From Tenrec ecaudatus (lineage: Eukaryota > Chordata > Mammalia > Afrosoricida > Tenrecidae): a DNA stretch of 64,000 nt. The translations under genes and the position numbers were made by a program. Position 1 is the stretch's first letter, and the number at the start of each line of letters is the position of its first letter. Positions 12,265-24,455 of the stretch are shown here, piece after piece. The DNA lies in NCBI RefSeq assembly GCF_050624435.1, contig NC_134540.1, positions 103,569,739 through 103,633,738 of the forward strand, given 5' to 3'. The notes under the pieces were generated by a model that saw nothing but the letters and a program-made list of their open reading frames with translations, did not search any database and had not been told where the DNA came from.

Positions 12265-13570
12265 TTTTTTCTTTAAAAATAATTTTAATAAATCTTTTTA
12301 TTGGGGTACTTACAGCTCTCATAGCAATCCATGTATCAGTTGTATCAAGACATATGTTGCATTCATCATTTCCAAAGCATTTTCTTTCTACTTGAGTCCT
12401 TGGTATCAGCTCCTCTTTTTACCCCTCCCTCCCTCACATCCCACTCTCATGAAACCTTACAATTTATAAATCATTTTAATTAAAATAATAAAATTTATTA
12501 TCACTTCTAGAGTTCCAAGGGTCAGAAATTGGGAGCCCCAAAGTTGGCTTGTCCTTCTCCAGGGCTCTTTTTTAAAAAAAAATCTTTTTATTGGGGCTCA
12601 TAAGGCTCTTATCACAATCTGTACATACATCAATTGAGCAAAGCACCCTTATACATTCGTTGCACTCGTCATTCTCATAATTCCACTTGGGTTCCTGGAA
12701 TCTGCTCGGTTTCCTTTTTTCCCCCGTCCCCCTCCCTCCCCGATCCCACCCCTGGTCCCCTGATAGTTTATAAATAATTATTATATCTTATCTTACACTC
12801 CCCGGCGTCTCCCCTCACCCGCCTCCCCATTGCCCATCTCCCAGAGAGGAGGTTACACATAGATCTCCAAGATCTGTTCTCCCTTTCTACAACCCCTTCC
12901 CTCCTGGTGTCGCCACTCTCACCGCTGGTGTTGAGGGGTTCATCCGTCCTAGATTCCCTGTGTTTCCAGATCCCTACTGCACCGCTGTACATCCTCTGGT
13001 ATAACCAGGTCCACAAGGTAGAATTGGGGTCATGATAATTGGGAGGGGAGGAAGCATTCAGGAACTAGAGGAAGGTTTTGAGTTTCATTGTTGCTACACT
13101 GAACCCTGAGTGACTCATCTCCTCCCCACTACCCCTCTGGAAGGGATGTCCAGCTGTCTACAGATGGGCATTGGGTCCCCATCGTGTACTCCCCCTCTTT
13201 CACGGTGATGTGATTCTCACCACCACCCCACCTTAAATCATTTTTTATTTTCAGATTTTACACCCTCCGGTGTCTCCCTTCACCCACATTTCTTTTATTC
13301 ATCCCTCAGGGCAAGGATGGTTTGTACGTCAATCATTGTGATTGGGTCCCCCTTTTTCTCCCTTCTCCCCATCATCCTCCACTTGCCCTCTATCCTCATG
13401 GTATTGATACTCTCATTACTGGTCCTGAGGGGTTTATCTGTGCTGGATTCTGTATGGGGAGAACACTTATCTGTATCAGTGTACATGCTCTGCTCTAGCC
13501 AGATTTGTGGGATAGAACTGGGGTCATGATGGAGGGAGGGAGCTTTCAAGGGCTAGAGGAATGTTGTGTT
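12265..13570 (-). mobile_element. L1 3'UTR, antisense, split by a second L1 3'UTR
   Basis: The left arm (12265 to about 12480) begins with the complement of the polyadenylation end ('aataaatctttttattgggg') and reaches 'aatttataaatcatttt'. The right arm resumes at about 13226 with 'aaatcattttttattttcag' and runs through 'ctagccagatttgtgggata', the same order as in uninterrupted copies at 32254-32760. Between them sits the younger copy at 12571-13225, plus about 80 bases of unassigned sequence. Non-coding. Confidence 0.8.
12571..13225 (-). mobile_element. L1 3'UTR, antisense, nested copy
   Basis: Starts at the complement of the A-rich end ('aatctttttattggggctca'). It runs through the pyrimidine-rich tract complementary to the G-rich polypurine tract (12715-12750) and ends in 'gggatgtccagctgtctaca' and beyond. 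It lies inside an older copy of the same family. Confidence 0.85.
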
Positions 13571-13829
13571 TCCTAGCTATAAGGCACCCTGGCTGGCTCG
13601 TCACTCTCTCCTCAACGGACTGATTTCTATGAAAGGGCGCTTTATCCTCTTCTGAAAGCCCGCACTTCCCCCCTTTGCCCCTGTCCCATTTCTCGTTCCT
13701 CTCATACCACAGGCCTTCTCTCCTGTCTCGGGTGTTGTTGAACTTTTCACATACGGCTTGTCCTCTTCTCCGCATGTTTATTCTTTTTCAACCAGATGCC
13801 TAAGAAGTCATCAAGTTTCTGTTAATGAA

Positions 13830-13866
<37 letters not shown>

Positions 13867-14125
13867 TGATGATCTGGCCTAAGTGGGTGGACGGCTCACT
13901 CCTGGTGGAGAAGGCATGACCACAGAGAAGACAGAGCTTTCCTTGAGGGAAGAGGAAAGAAGGAATGTGGATTCACATCGAGCCCAAGACATTTGTTAGT
14001 AGGAGTAATTAAAAATGAAAAAACCACGTAGGCATTTCTGAGTCAGCAAAATCGATTTCTTTTCATTTCCTCCCTTTTTATTACATTAGGGAATAACTGA
14101 AGTGGTTAAAGACATTCTGGGTCCT
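13571..14125. other. unassigned stretch with an (AT)n microsatellite
   Basis: Begins next to the outer L1 3'UTR and may partly belong to it (to about 13790). An uninterrupted (AT)n run lies at 13833-13864. No gene. Confidence 0.5.
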
Positions 14126-14129
14126 ATAA

Positions 14130-14365
14130 GTATTCAATCTGGCTAGATTGTTATGACTTATTTATGAATAGTGCCGCTGTGGGCATTCCATTGACTATAC
14201 ATATTTCTGTTGGGTATACATCTAGATGTGAACATTGGAAGGATGTACATATGTACATATATGTTCAGTTTTAATATTATTGATATGGCCAGCCCCAGAA
14301 TGATGTTTACCAATTTATCCCCTACTAAGAGTGCATGAGAGTTCTGGGTGTTCCATACCCTCACT
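14130..14365 (-). mobile_element. old L1 fragment, antisense
   Basis: Matches the antisense 3' portion of mammalian L1: 'tatgaatagtgccgctgtgg' then 'gttgggtatacatctagatg' and 'gagtgcatgagagttctggg' in the order expected of the reversed ORF2 C-terminal region. Confidence 0.65.
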
Positions 14366-14508
14366 TGGTCTTTACTGTCTCCCCCACTTTCTATATTCTA
14401 GTGAGTGTCTGTCAGGTGTTTCAATGTATGAAATTCAATCCCCTAACCCTGATGCTCCTCCATCCATAGGTCATAAACACACTCTATTCTTCCTCTAGTT
14501 TTCTGTAT

Positions 14509-14900
14509 GCTGATTGTTATGAAATGAATTATGCCCCCCAAAATTATGCACTGTAAATCATCACCCTTATAAGTGAGGATGTAATTCTATTTGGGAATAG
14601 GGTTTCTCTGTTTACTAATGAGTGTAAAGTAGGTCTTAAGTCACCACTTTTGACATAGAGCACAAAGCAATGACAATAGAAGAAAAGATGCTGCATAAAG
14701 ATTGTCAAGGGTCTGAGGACCAGAGTCTGAAAGAAACAAAGAGCTCTGCCAGAGTCAACAGAGACTAGTACTTTATCCTAGAGCTGTTGATGGCAGCTGA
14801 TGGGTTGAATTCGGACTTCTAGCCTCATACACTGTGAGAAACCGAATTTCTCTTCATGGAAGTCACCTACTTCAGGTGTTCCTTTAGCAGCACAGACAAT
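14509..14900 (+). repeat. MaLR/MLT1-like LTR relic
   Basis: Begins 'tgttatgaaatgaattatgc' with the run of Cs ('ccccccaaaattatg') and ends with 'actgtgagaaaccgaatttc' plus 'cttctagcctc'. These are the hallmarks of old mammalian MaLR-type solo LTRs. The exact subfamily is not assigned. Confidence 0.6.
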
Positions 14901-14947
14901 CAAAGACACTGCTCTTCATTGTCTCTTTCTTCATGCTCCTTTGCTCT

Positions 14948-15055
14948 TTTAAACAAACCCCCAAACCACACCCCCTGCTGACCAGTTGACTCTGACTCAT
15001 AGTGACCCCATATGCCAGAGAAACATTGCTCATAGTATTTCCAAGTCTATAATCT
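14948..15055 (-). repeat. AfroSINE, 3' half
   Basis: Antisense: 'ccccaaaccacaccccctgc', 'gactctgactcatagtgacc', then 'gtatttccaagtct'. The head is missing. Confidence 0.75.
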
Positions 15056-15316
15056 TGACATGAGCAATAAATATCTTTCTACTGTGTTTCCCTTTTCACC
15101 TCTCCAGATTTTTCTTCTTCTCTGTAAATCGCCCTCTAGTGGTCATATCCTTTACTACAACTTCAATTGTCCACTCTAAGAATATCTTTCCTCCGGCCTT
15201 GATTCCCTCGAGATTTTGTAATTCGAGCCACCTTCCATCATTTTGTTGATTTATTTATTAATTTGTCATTTGAGTCTTTAATAAGTATTGGCGATTGTCT
15301 ATTGCATATCAAGTTG

Positions 15317-16090
15317 TTTGTTGTTGTTGTTGTTGTTAGGTGTCATCAATGAGGTAATGGCTCTGGGTGTAACAGAAGGAAACACCCTGCTTTCCTGTGT
15401 TATGCTCTCAATCATTGCTATCTATGAGCGCATTGTCGCAGCCAATGTGTCGATGCATCTCATTGAGAGTCTCTCGCTTTTTTTCACTGACCTTCTATTT
15501 TACCCAGCTTTATGTCCCTGTCCAGAGAATAGTCCCTCCTGGTAACATGCCTATAGTATGTGACAAGTTTCCCCATCCTCATTTGCAAGGAACATTATGG
15601 CTTTGTTTCTTCCAACATAGATCTGTTCATTCTTCTGGAAGTCTACAGTGCATTCAATCATCTTTGCTAACACCATGAATCAAGGGCATCAATTGTTCTC
15701 CAATCGCCATCAAAGTGACATATTTGATTTTTAACACTTCAAAGAGAACTTTGGCAGCATATTGGCCCATTGGGAAGCATCATTTGATTTCTCTGCTGCG
15801 GCTTCCATTGACATTGATGTCAGATACAAGTAAAATGAAATCCTTGACAACTGCAATCTTTTCTCCATTTATCATAGCACTACTTATTGGTCCAGCTGTA
15901 AAAATAGATATATTGTATTCTTTACGTTGGGTCTAATCCATTCTGAAGGCTATGATTCATCAGCAAGAGCACTGAGTCTTCATTTTCAGTAAGCAAGGGT
16001 TTTTCATTTACAAAGCACAATTGCTAATGAGTCTCATATCTTGAAACATTCTTCTTCATATTGTTTAGTTAGTGTCTCAGATTATTTGCC
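15317..16090 (-). mobile_element. RTE (BovB-like) LINE, 3' part, in minus orientation
   Basis: Starts with the complement of the RTE tail, a (GTT)n run at 15317-15340 and 'aggtgtcatcaatgaggtaa', and proceeds in reverse through the C-terminal coding region and into the reverse transcriptase: 'gtaaaatgaaatccttgaca', 'cttattggtccagctg', 'tgtctcagattatttgcc'. It ends abruptly at about 16090, where the same element continues in the opposite orientation. Frames are broken by stops and indels, so it is a dead copy. Confidence 0.8.
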
Positions 16091-18800
16091 ATGAATGACA
16101 ATTGGAATAGTGTCATGCTCATCTTTGAAAAAAACATCTCACAAGTACAGTGTTGGAAAGCACATTTCATAAGTACAGTGCTGTCAGTGATATTAGAAAT
16201 AAAGATGGGTTTCATCAACTTTGGCAGTCAGAAACCATCAACTATGCAACCAAGATGTCCTAATAACTGGAGGTGATTGGAATGTAAAAGGTGGAAACAA
16301 AAAAGAGTCAATAGTTGGAAAATGTCACCTTGGTGATAGAAATGACACTGGAAAACATGATAGCTTTTTACAAGACAAACAACTTATTAACTGCACATAC
16401 TTTTTTACAACAACACCAATTATAACTGAGCACATGGACCTCATGAGATGGAATACATAAGAATCAAATTGTTTACATAGGTGTAAAAAATAATGGTGAA
16501 TTTCAATATCATGTGTTAGAACAAGGCCAAGGATCAATTGCAGAATAGACCATCAATTGTTCATATGCCAGACCAAATTGAAGATGAAGGAAATTAAAAG
16601 AAGTCCATGAGAGCCAGCACACAACCTTGAGTCCATCTCACTTAAATTGAGAGACCATCTCAAAAAACACATGTGGCACATGGAACACTGATGATAAAAG
16701 ACCAGACGAGTTGTAGGATGACATCAAGGACATCACACCTGAAGAAAGAAAACAGTCATTAAAGTACAGGAAGATTTCTCAAGTGTGTTTTAAAAACTTT
16801 ACCACGGGCTACATAGTTGACCCTATAAACAGAAGGATCTTACGCTCAAGGGATATGATCGATAAGATTCTTTACCATAAAATGACAGATAGGTTGCTAA
16901 GGTGAACCAGAGGCAGATAGAGAACAGAGATTTGGCCATGGATTTGGGGCTCACACTTAATCCTATCTGCAATCGAAAGGCAGTTATTAGAAATTAGTTA
17001 TTAGGACATGGCCTTCTCAATACTTGCTCTCATGAAATAAACATGGAAGATATGGGTGCTATAGCAAAAGTGTGGTGAAGAAATTAGATGGTGCTCGGCT
17101 ATCAGATAGAATAGCTTCTAGGATCTTAAAGGTGTGTTTTCAAACGAGCAGCCACCTAAGTGAGACGTCAACTAAGACCACATGGAAGAAGCACAACAAC
17201 GCCTGTGATCCAAGGGTTGCAAATGATGTCATCCAAACCCAAAGGGCGTCAGAGCTTACATAGTGAAATTCTGGTTTGCAGGCTATGGGTGTCAGCGGAA
17301 GTCCAAAATATATTCACAGAAGGTACACACGGAATAAGCCTCTGGTGATTCCCCTGTGGCCATAAGTAAGGGATCAGAATAAACTGGTTATCAGAGAGCG
17401 TATTGGAGAGAAAATTATAGTAGATTAAAAAGATAAACGTGACTTGTCATTTTGATCTCCCTCTTGACACACTTTGAGCTTGATCTGGTTTTTAATGTTT
17501 CCTGTTTGTTTCAAATGGAAGCTTATCTCTGTTGGACATTGTTATTGTTGATAGAGTTCTTGACTCTCTGTTATGTAGCTATCTATTTTTTGGTATATGA
17601 AACCTAGGGTGGGTGTGGGTGTGAAGTTACAGAGACAATAACTAGAATAAAGTGTTCTTGGGGGTTACAGAAAGATAAAGCAGGTATGAGGAGCTGATAT
17701 CAAGGAGCAAAAGAAAAAAACAAAATGTTTTGAAAATTATTGTGGTAGCGATTATACAACACTGCTTGATATGATTGATAGGAATGGTATAATGTCCAGA
17801 TTATGTCTTAATAAAATATTTATTTTTTAAAAGACAGAAAGACCAAATCAGGTGTTATAAGAGATTCTTACATTTTTCTTTAATGTGGAGTAACTAAAGC
17901 AAATGGAATAAATGACAAAGTAGAAAAGCTGAGCAGAGCATTGCAAAGGCTAGCTTGAGAAGGCAAAGCAGATTATTATAATGAAATGTATGAAGACGTG
18001 GAATTAGCAAACAGAAAGAACATACTCAGCAATTCATGTGTTAAATAATCGAAGAAAACAATGTAAGCCTCAAGTTTCCATAGAAGTTTCTGTAAGGATA
18101 AGAGTGAACAACACAAAAGAAGAGGGAAGGAATACAGTTACAGAGAAACCTTGTTGACTTTCAGACATTTCAGAAGGCAGCATATGATTGAAAACCATTG
18201 GTATTGAAGAAGGAAGTCTAAGTAGCACTGAAAGAATTGGTGAAAACATGTTTCCAGGCATCGAGGGAACACAACTTGAAATGTTTCAACAAACAGATGC
18301 AATGCTGGTAGCAATAGCAAGAAATTTGGAAAATAGGTATGTGGTCAAACAACATCAAAAGATGTATATACAGGTATATACCATTCCAGTGAAAGGTGAC
18401 CCAACACAATTGTGAAATTGTTGAACTATATTATTAATACCACACACAAGTAAGATAATTGAGAAATGGTTTCATCTGCACATTAAGGAGCAATTGCCAG
18501 AAATTCAAGTTGAGTCCAGAGGAGGACATGGAACAAAAGATATCACTGATGATATTAGGTGGACCTTGGCCAAAACAGAGAATACAGAAAAGATGTTTTC
18601 ATGACTATGCAAAGTCATTGGTTTTGGGCATCATAAGAAATCATGGCCAACATTGTGAAGAAGGGGAATTCCAGAACACTTCATTGTTTTCATGTGAAAT
18701 CTGTAAATAAGCAGCTGTTGGAACAGAACAATTAGAGTGTGGGTGGTTTAAAATCAGGAAGGTTGTGTCAATTGTATCCTTTCCTCATACTTCTTAAGGA
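16091..18800 (+). pseudogene. RTE (BovB-like) LINE, endonuclease and reverse-transcriptase region, decayed
   Basis: The RTE single-ORF protein would cut target DNA (APE-type endonuclease) and copy its RNA there. The frame at 16221-16460 carries GGDWNVKGG (about 16269), matching the endonuclease GGDFNxK-type motif, followed by a LxNTxF-like stretch. After an interrupting L1 3'UTR (about 16790-17840), the RT region resumes: 'gaaatgtatgaagacgtgga', then LEMFQQTDAM and a KGDPT motif (frame 18188-18415), then 'gggaattccagaacacttca'. It ends near 18800 at the point where the antisense 3' part (15317-16090) begins in element coordinates. Stops and frameshifts are many. Non-functional. Confidence 0.8.
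16790..17840 (+). mobile_element. older L1 3'UTR nested in the RTE element
   Basis: Contains 'gtgtggtgaagaaattagat', 'ggatcttaaaggtgtg', 'ccacatggaagaagcacaac' and the terminal part 'gaggagctgatatcaaggag ... ttaataaaatatttatt', the same order as the tenrec-type L1 3'UTR. It is more diverged than other copies. The left edge is uncertain by about 50 bases. Confidence 0.7.
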
Positions 18801-18921
18801 GTAGAAATACAAACTGCAATTAAAAAATGCCCATTGACTTAAAACAGGTCACTGTTTAAAGAAGACAACAACATGTAAATTAAGGAAATTTAGAGTAGTA
18901 TATGTAGAAAACTTGAATAAA

Positions 18922-19075
18922 AAACTCACTACATGACAGGGTAGAACTACCCCTGTGAGTTTCTGAGACTCGTACTCTTTAGAGGAATAGAAAGCTCCAT
19001 CTTTCTCCCATAGAGAAGCTGGTGGTTTTGAACTGCTCATCTTGTGGATCAGAGCCCAACTCATAACCACTGGCA
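18922..19075 (-). repeat. AfroSINE
   Basis: Antisense: 'gacagggtagaactacccct', 'gtgagtttctgagactcgta', 'gaagctggtggttttgaact', 'cataaccactgg'. Confidence 0.88.
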
Positions 19076-19424
19076 TATGCAGTACAGCATGACAAAAGTT
19101 TACAGGTACAATATGGAGGCACAGAAAAACTCATAAGACCGAAGATTATGGTGAAAATGATATCTTTGTTAACTAATGTTACTTTAGCAGAAATACTGCA
19201 AGTGAGCTGTAGATAGCATAATGTATTTTCCCATTGTCTAGGAATGGAGCTAAGGGCAGACTCTCGTTTGCCTCTGTATACTCCAGTATTCCTTGGTCTC
19301 TGGCAATCTTCATTTGGCATCACATTTATCTCCCCCTATTTGTGCTTGTTTGTTTCTGTGTCCAGGATGTTCCTTACAACTCATACACTCACAAACAAAC
19401 AATCACAACTCAGAAGTAATTAGG

Positions 19425-21063
19425 TACAGGAGACGTCCTACACCAATGGGACCTCACTGACATAACTGTTAGAAAAAGGAAACTACTAGAAAATGGAGTT
19501 CAACATCCCATGCTCATTGATTGGAAGGCTCAACATAGTTAACATGTCCATCTTACCCAAAGCACTTTAACGATATTCTGATTCAAATACCTTCTTCAAA
19601 GAATTGGAAAATTTACCACCAAATTTACCACCAAATTCATATGGAGAGGGAAGAAACCCAGAATTAGCAGGGAAGGAGAAGAAGGACAAAGTTAAAGTAC
19701 CTGATTTTAACACCTACTACACTGCCACAGTGGTCAAAACAGTATGGTATTGGCATAATGACAGAATCTCAGGCCCATGAAAAAGGACAGAAAACCCAGA
19801 AGTAAAACCATTGGCATATAGACAACTGATCTTCAATAAGGGTCCCAAAAGCATTAAATGAGAAGCAGATGCCCTCTTTAACAAGTAGTGCTAGAAACAA
19901 TGGATATCTACATGTAGAAAAATGAATCAAGATATTTTCCTTGCCCCATGCACAAGAACAAACTCAAGGCGGATCACAGACCTAGAAGTAAAACCCCAAA
20001 CCATCAGGACTTCCAAGGAAAGGATCTGGACTAGCCTAAAATAATTGGTCCAGTGAATACATAGGCTCACTGCAATAGGGAAGTGTACACACCCAGGGAA
20101 ACTAGAAATCAACAAGTTGGATTTAATAAGAATAAAACACCCGTGCACCTTGAAAGACTTTACCAAGAGAGTAACAAGGCAACCAACAGACTGGGAGAGG
20201 ATTTTTAGCAATGACATATCAGACAAAGGGCTTATTACTAAATTCTACAATGCCCTCCTGGCCTGCAAAAATAGGAAAACAGGTAGCCCTGTGAGGAAGT
20301 GGGCAAAATAACTGAAAAGATTTTCACTAGGGAAGAGACTCGTATGACCAATAAGAACACAAAGAAGTGTTCCCATTCATTAGCCATAAGATAATGCAAA
20401 TTTAAACAACCATGAGATACCACCTAACAACCTTGAGGTTAGCCCAAATCAGAAGATCAGAAAGCAACAAACATTGGAGGGGATATGGTGAAATAGGAAC
20501 TATCCTCCACTGCTGCTGGTCATGTGGATATATACAGCCACTGTGGAAAGCTATCTGGTGATACTTAAAGAAAATGGAAATTGATCTACCTTATGACCCA
20601 GCTCTCTCTCTACTGGGCATACCCTTAGAAGAGATAAGAAATAAAACACGACCCCTGTCTGTCCCGTATAAATAAGCAAACTGCAATGTTTGCATCATCT
20701 GCACCCCAATGTTTACTATGGCACAATTCACAATCACAAAGAGTTGGAAACAACCTAAATTTCGATCAATAGATGAGTGGATTAGTACACTCTCGCACAT
20801 ACACACAATGGAGTACTATGCAGTGCTGAAAAGCACAGGCCATTACTTGAAATGCATCGTTTCAGGGGAAGGGTTGGAAGAAATTATGCTAAGCGAGGTT
20901 AGGCAGTCACAAAGGGCCAAGTGTAACATGAGTCTTTGTGGTAAGTATAATCAGCACAGTAGGAAAAGAAGAAAAGACATTTATCTCACAATATACAGGT
21001 CGAGACACAGGCAGTCGGGTGGGGGTCAGGCCAAACTCAAGGAGGTGCATGTGAATCCAACAT
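19425..21063 (+). pseudogene. L1 ORF2 C-terminal part, decayed
   Basis: ORF2p is the endonuclease/reverse transcriptase of LINE-1; here only the C-terminal third is present. Conserved order in broken frames: 'aacatgtccatcttacccaa', 'cagtatggtattggcataat' (the WYWH-type motif), 'ctcttta acaag', and 'cattagccataagata'. The last open stretch (20709-21065) reads SWKQPKFRSIDEWI and HTMEYYAVLKS, the expected C-terminal signatures. A 13-base unit 'aaatttaccacca' is tandemly duplicated near 19610. In-frame stops preclude function. Its own 3'UTR follows directly. Confidence 0.88.
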
Positions 21064-23863
21064 AGAGAAGGGGACAGGGGGAAGGAGGAGGCAGAAAGGG
21101 GGGGAGGGTATATGGGAGAAACTGAGATGATGACATGGGGGGAGCAGGGAACTTACCCACCCAGGGGGAGAGTATTAGTTGTGTCTCCACAGAATTGGAG
21201 GGTGCATACAGACCCCACCACGGTGCACTAAACCAGGAGGGCAAATAACCACATGGAGGATTGCATGGAAAGATTGGGCTACAGGGCCGTCCCCAACCAG
21301 AGCCAGTCCGACCCCTGCCCTGGAAGTGTGTGCCATAGAGAACAACACTAGACCTTAAGGTGGGGAAAAGAAACCGATTTACCCTGCCAACACGGAAGCA
21401 GACCAAGAATGAAAAAGAGAAAGAGGCAGTTGGCCAAACTCTATGTAGGCACATCCAGACTGGAGGATGATGTCCCTGCATGGAGCTGTTAAGGCACAGA
21501 GAGGACGGTGGGCCAAAACAACAACTGAAGACATGTCCCCTAACTGGAGTGTATGGTGACAGAGTACAATAAGGGGAACCCATGGCGGGGAGATAGTGTG
21601 GTCTGAATACCCTGTGGCAGGACAAACCAGGAAGGGAGCATAGCGGATCAGCAATTGAAATAAAGCTGATCCACAGAGCCCCTTAGGAACGCCAAGCATG
21701 GACTTCCAGCTAGGAGAGACTGCCCCCAGAACTCCCCTAGGACTGGGCAGTCGGGGGGGGGGGGACTCAGGTTTGGGGGGATTATTTTCCTCTCCTTTTC
21801 TTTCTTCAACCTTTTGTTTTCTTATTGTTTGGACTACGGCACGGCAGGTTTGCCTACTCACATGGGACAGACAGGGGAGGCAAACTCAGGGAGAAAGCAA
21901 TGGGGCCAATGACCCAGGAAGTTCTTGGGAGAAGAAGGAGGTGGGAGAAGGATGTGGTGAATGGTTGGCACTAGGGACAGGGGAACAACTAGGGAATTGA
22001 AACCAACATCTAGGACAGCGGTTCTCAAACTGTGGGTTGAGAACCCTTTGGGGGTCAAAGGACCCTTCCACAGGAGTTGCCTAAGACCATTGAAAAGCAC
22101 ATATTTCCGATGGTCTTAAGAACTGAGACATCACTTCTCTATCCATCTCCAGGCAGATCCGCCCACATGCAGATATACTCACATATGAGTACCCGGTGCG
22201 ATGACATAATTGCACCAACCCCATCACATACACCCTGTAAAAATACAGTTAGTTGTATGTGACACGGTTGGTGCCATATGTACTTATGTGGACCAGTCAC
22301 ACATGTGTAGAGAGCAGATACTGTGTTGAAAGCAGCTACTCTGTTAAAAGCAGCTACTTTGTATTGGAAGCAAATGATACTTCATGAATTATAATTACAT
22401 ATTGTTTTTTGTGATTCATCACTGTGCTTTAATTATGTTCAATTGGTAACAATGAAAATACAACCTGCATATCAGATATTTACATTACAATTATAACAGT
22501 AGCAAAATTACAGTTATGAAGTTGAAATGAAAATAATTTTATGGTTGGGGGTCACCACAACATGAGGAACTGTGTTAAACGGTCCCGGCATTAGGAACTC
22601 TTTTGGTTGAGAACCACTGATCTAGGAGGTTGTTGAGATTCTGTGAGTGTTAGAACAATACCAATCTAGCTGAGAGACAGTATTAAGAGGTGGAAGAAGG
22701 GGGAAAGTGATGGTGGGGCAGGAGAAGGCAAAGGGAAACAAAAGAAAGCTCTAGGAAGCAAAGCTATAGATAGAGGTATTAACAGAGGTGTGTACTTTTG
22801 TAAATACATTAATCCATAAAAATGGAGTTATTGGCCTATGTACATATATTTATAAGGCAATACACTAAGACTGCAGATGGGCCTTGGGACTCAGCTCATA
22901 CCCTACCTCAACACAAGAGCACTTTGTTCTAACAAAATGGCATTTTGTGATGCTCAACACTCACCTTCCCCTGCAACAGGATCACTGAAGACAAACTGGG
23001 TACATAAGCAGATGTGGTGAAGACAGCAGATGGTGCCCAGCTATTAAAAGATACAGCATCTGGGGTCTTAAAGGCTTGAAGATAAAAAAGAGTCATCCAA
23101 CAGTGAAGCAACAAGCCTACATGGAAGAAGCACACCAGGTGTTGTGATCATTAGGTGTCATCAAAACCAGGCAACTTGAATCAGAAGATTCATAACAAAT
23201 AAAACAAATGAACAAAAACACATTGGTGAGAATGAGGGGGGCTGGAGCTGACACCCAAAGACCATCTGTGGACAATGGAACATCGCCCCACAGAGGGGTC
23301 TCAGGGAGGGGATGAGTCAATCAGGGTGCAGTAGAGTACCAATGGATCACACAATATACCTCTGATCCCTTGAGGCCTCCAAGCCCCCGCTATCATGACC
23401 CCAGAGCTGCTTCCCACTCTGGACTGGGCGGAAGCACGTACATAGATATAGGCATGAGATAGAACTCAAGACACATGGAACCCGGAAACAGGAATAGAAA
23501 TAGTGATAACAAAAGGGTAGGGGGAAGGCGGGAAGATGAGGGGAGGAAGGGGTTGCTGATCACAATGAATGGCACATAACCACACAGCCCCATCCAGGGG
23601 GAAGGACAACCGAAACCAGAGGGGAAAGGAGACAGCAGTTTGTGTGAGTTATGAAAATAACAACAATCTATAATCGGTCACGGGGCCATGAGGGTTTGGG
23701 GGGAGAGGAGGGAGGAATAAAAGAGGAGCTGATCCCAAGGGCTCAATGGAAATTAAGTGTTTAGAAAAGAACGATGGCAATATATGTACTAATATGTTGG
23801 ATACAATTGATGTATGGATAGGAACAGAGTTACAGTGTCCCCAATAAAATGATCTAAAAAAAG
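21064..23863 (+). mobile_element. L1 3'UTR, about 2.2 kb without the SPIN insert
   Basis: Continuous with the ORF2 remnant. It opens with a G-rich polypurine tract (21066-21150), contains 'ggtgaagacagcagatggtg', 'catggaagaagcacacc' and 'gagctgatcccaagggctca', and ends 'ccaataaaatgatctaaaaa'. It is interrupted by a SPIN at 22016-22619. This is the reference copy against which the other 3'UTR pieces in the window can be aligned. Confidence 0.85.
22016..22619 (+). mobile_element. SPIN-type hAT transposon, long non-autonomous form (604 bp)
   Basis: Begins 'cagcggttctcaaactgtgg', ends 'ggttgagaaccactg', and is flanked by perfect 8-bp target duplications atctagga (22008-22015 and 22620-22627). A subterminal inverted repeat, 'cctaagaccattg' and 'cgatggtcttaag', sits near 22079-22120. 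No transposase frame, so it depended on enzyme from an autonomous relative. Confidence 0.97.
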
Positions 23864-24114
23864 AAAATGGGGTTCAGCATAGGGGTTTGGATTGTAGCAC
23901 ACAATTAATGATAAAAAAGATATAAAAAGTCCTTCCTAGAAGATGGCACCTAACTGAATCTAGACAAAAATAGCAGTGATTATATAAGCAACGAATGCCT
24001 GGATAGGTATCACCTACAAAGGAACTCGAAGCATGGAGAACACAGCATAGACACAGGCGGCAGAACACTGGGTCATTAAGAATGCTGTGAGAGAGGAGAA
24101 TCAAAAGGTGAGGC

Positions 24115-24262
24115 TGAGAACCTGCTGCTGGGGCACTGGTTTGCTAATCTCAAGGTCAGAAGTTTGAAACCACCAGCTGCTATTTGAGAGAAAGATGAGG
24201 CTTTTGACTCACATAAAAGAGTACAGTCTCAGAAACCCCTGGGGACAGTAGTGCTCTGTCCT
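24115..24262 (+). repeat. AfroSINE, first of a head-to-tail trimer
   Basis: 'ctgctgctggggcactggtt', 'ctaatctcaaggtcagaagt', 'gagagaaagatgaggctttt', 'gtacagtctcagaaacccct', ending at 'gctctgtcctag', where the next copy begins. Confidence 0.85.
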
Positions 24263-24455
24263 AGTTGGTGTCATTGGTTATATGATGGGCTGCTAAACTC
24301 AAGGTCAATAATCCAAACCCGCCATTCACCCCTGAGAGAAAGGGTTCTGCTTCCATAAAGATTTCCATCCGCAATGTAATGGAGCAGGTCTGCTGTGTCC
24401 CGTAGATATGGGGGTCCTGAGACAGGGTCAACTCGATGGCAGTACGTGGAGCTTC
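24263..24455 (+). repeat. AfroSINE, second of trimer
   Basis: 'ttggtgtcattggttatatg', 'gggctgctaaactcaaggtc', 'ccataaagatttccatccgc', 'cagggtcaactcgatggcag'. Confidence 0.85.

Noticed and set aside
21026-21625. 199-codon minus-strand frame
   Set aside because: Complement of L1 ORF2 end and 3'UTR; pyrimidine-rich strand with few stops. Kept only as part of a finding on antisense frames.
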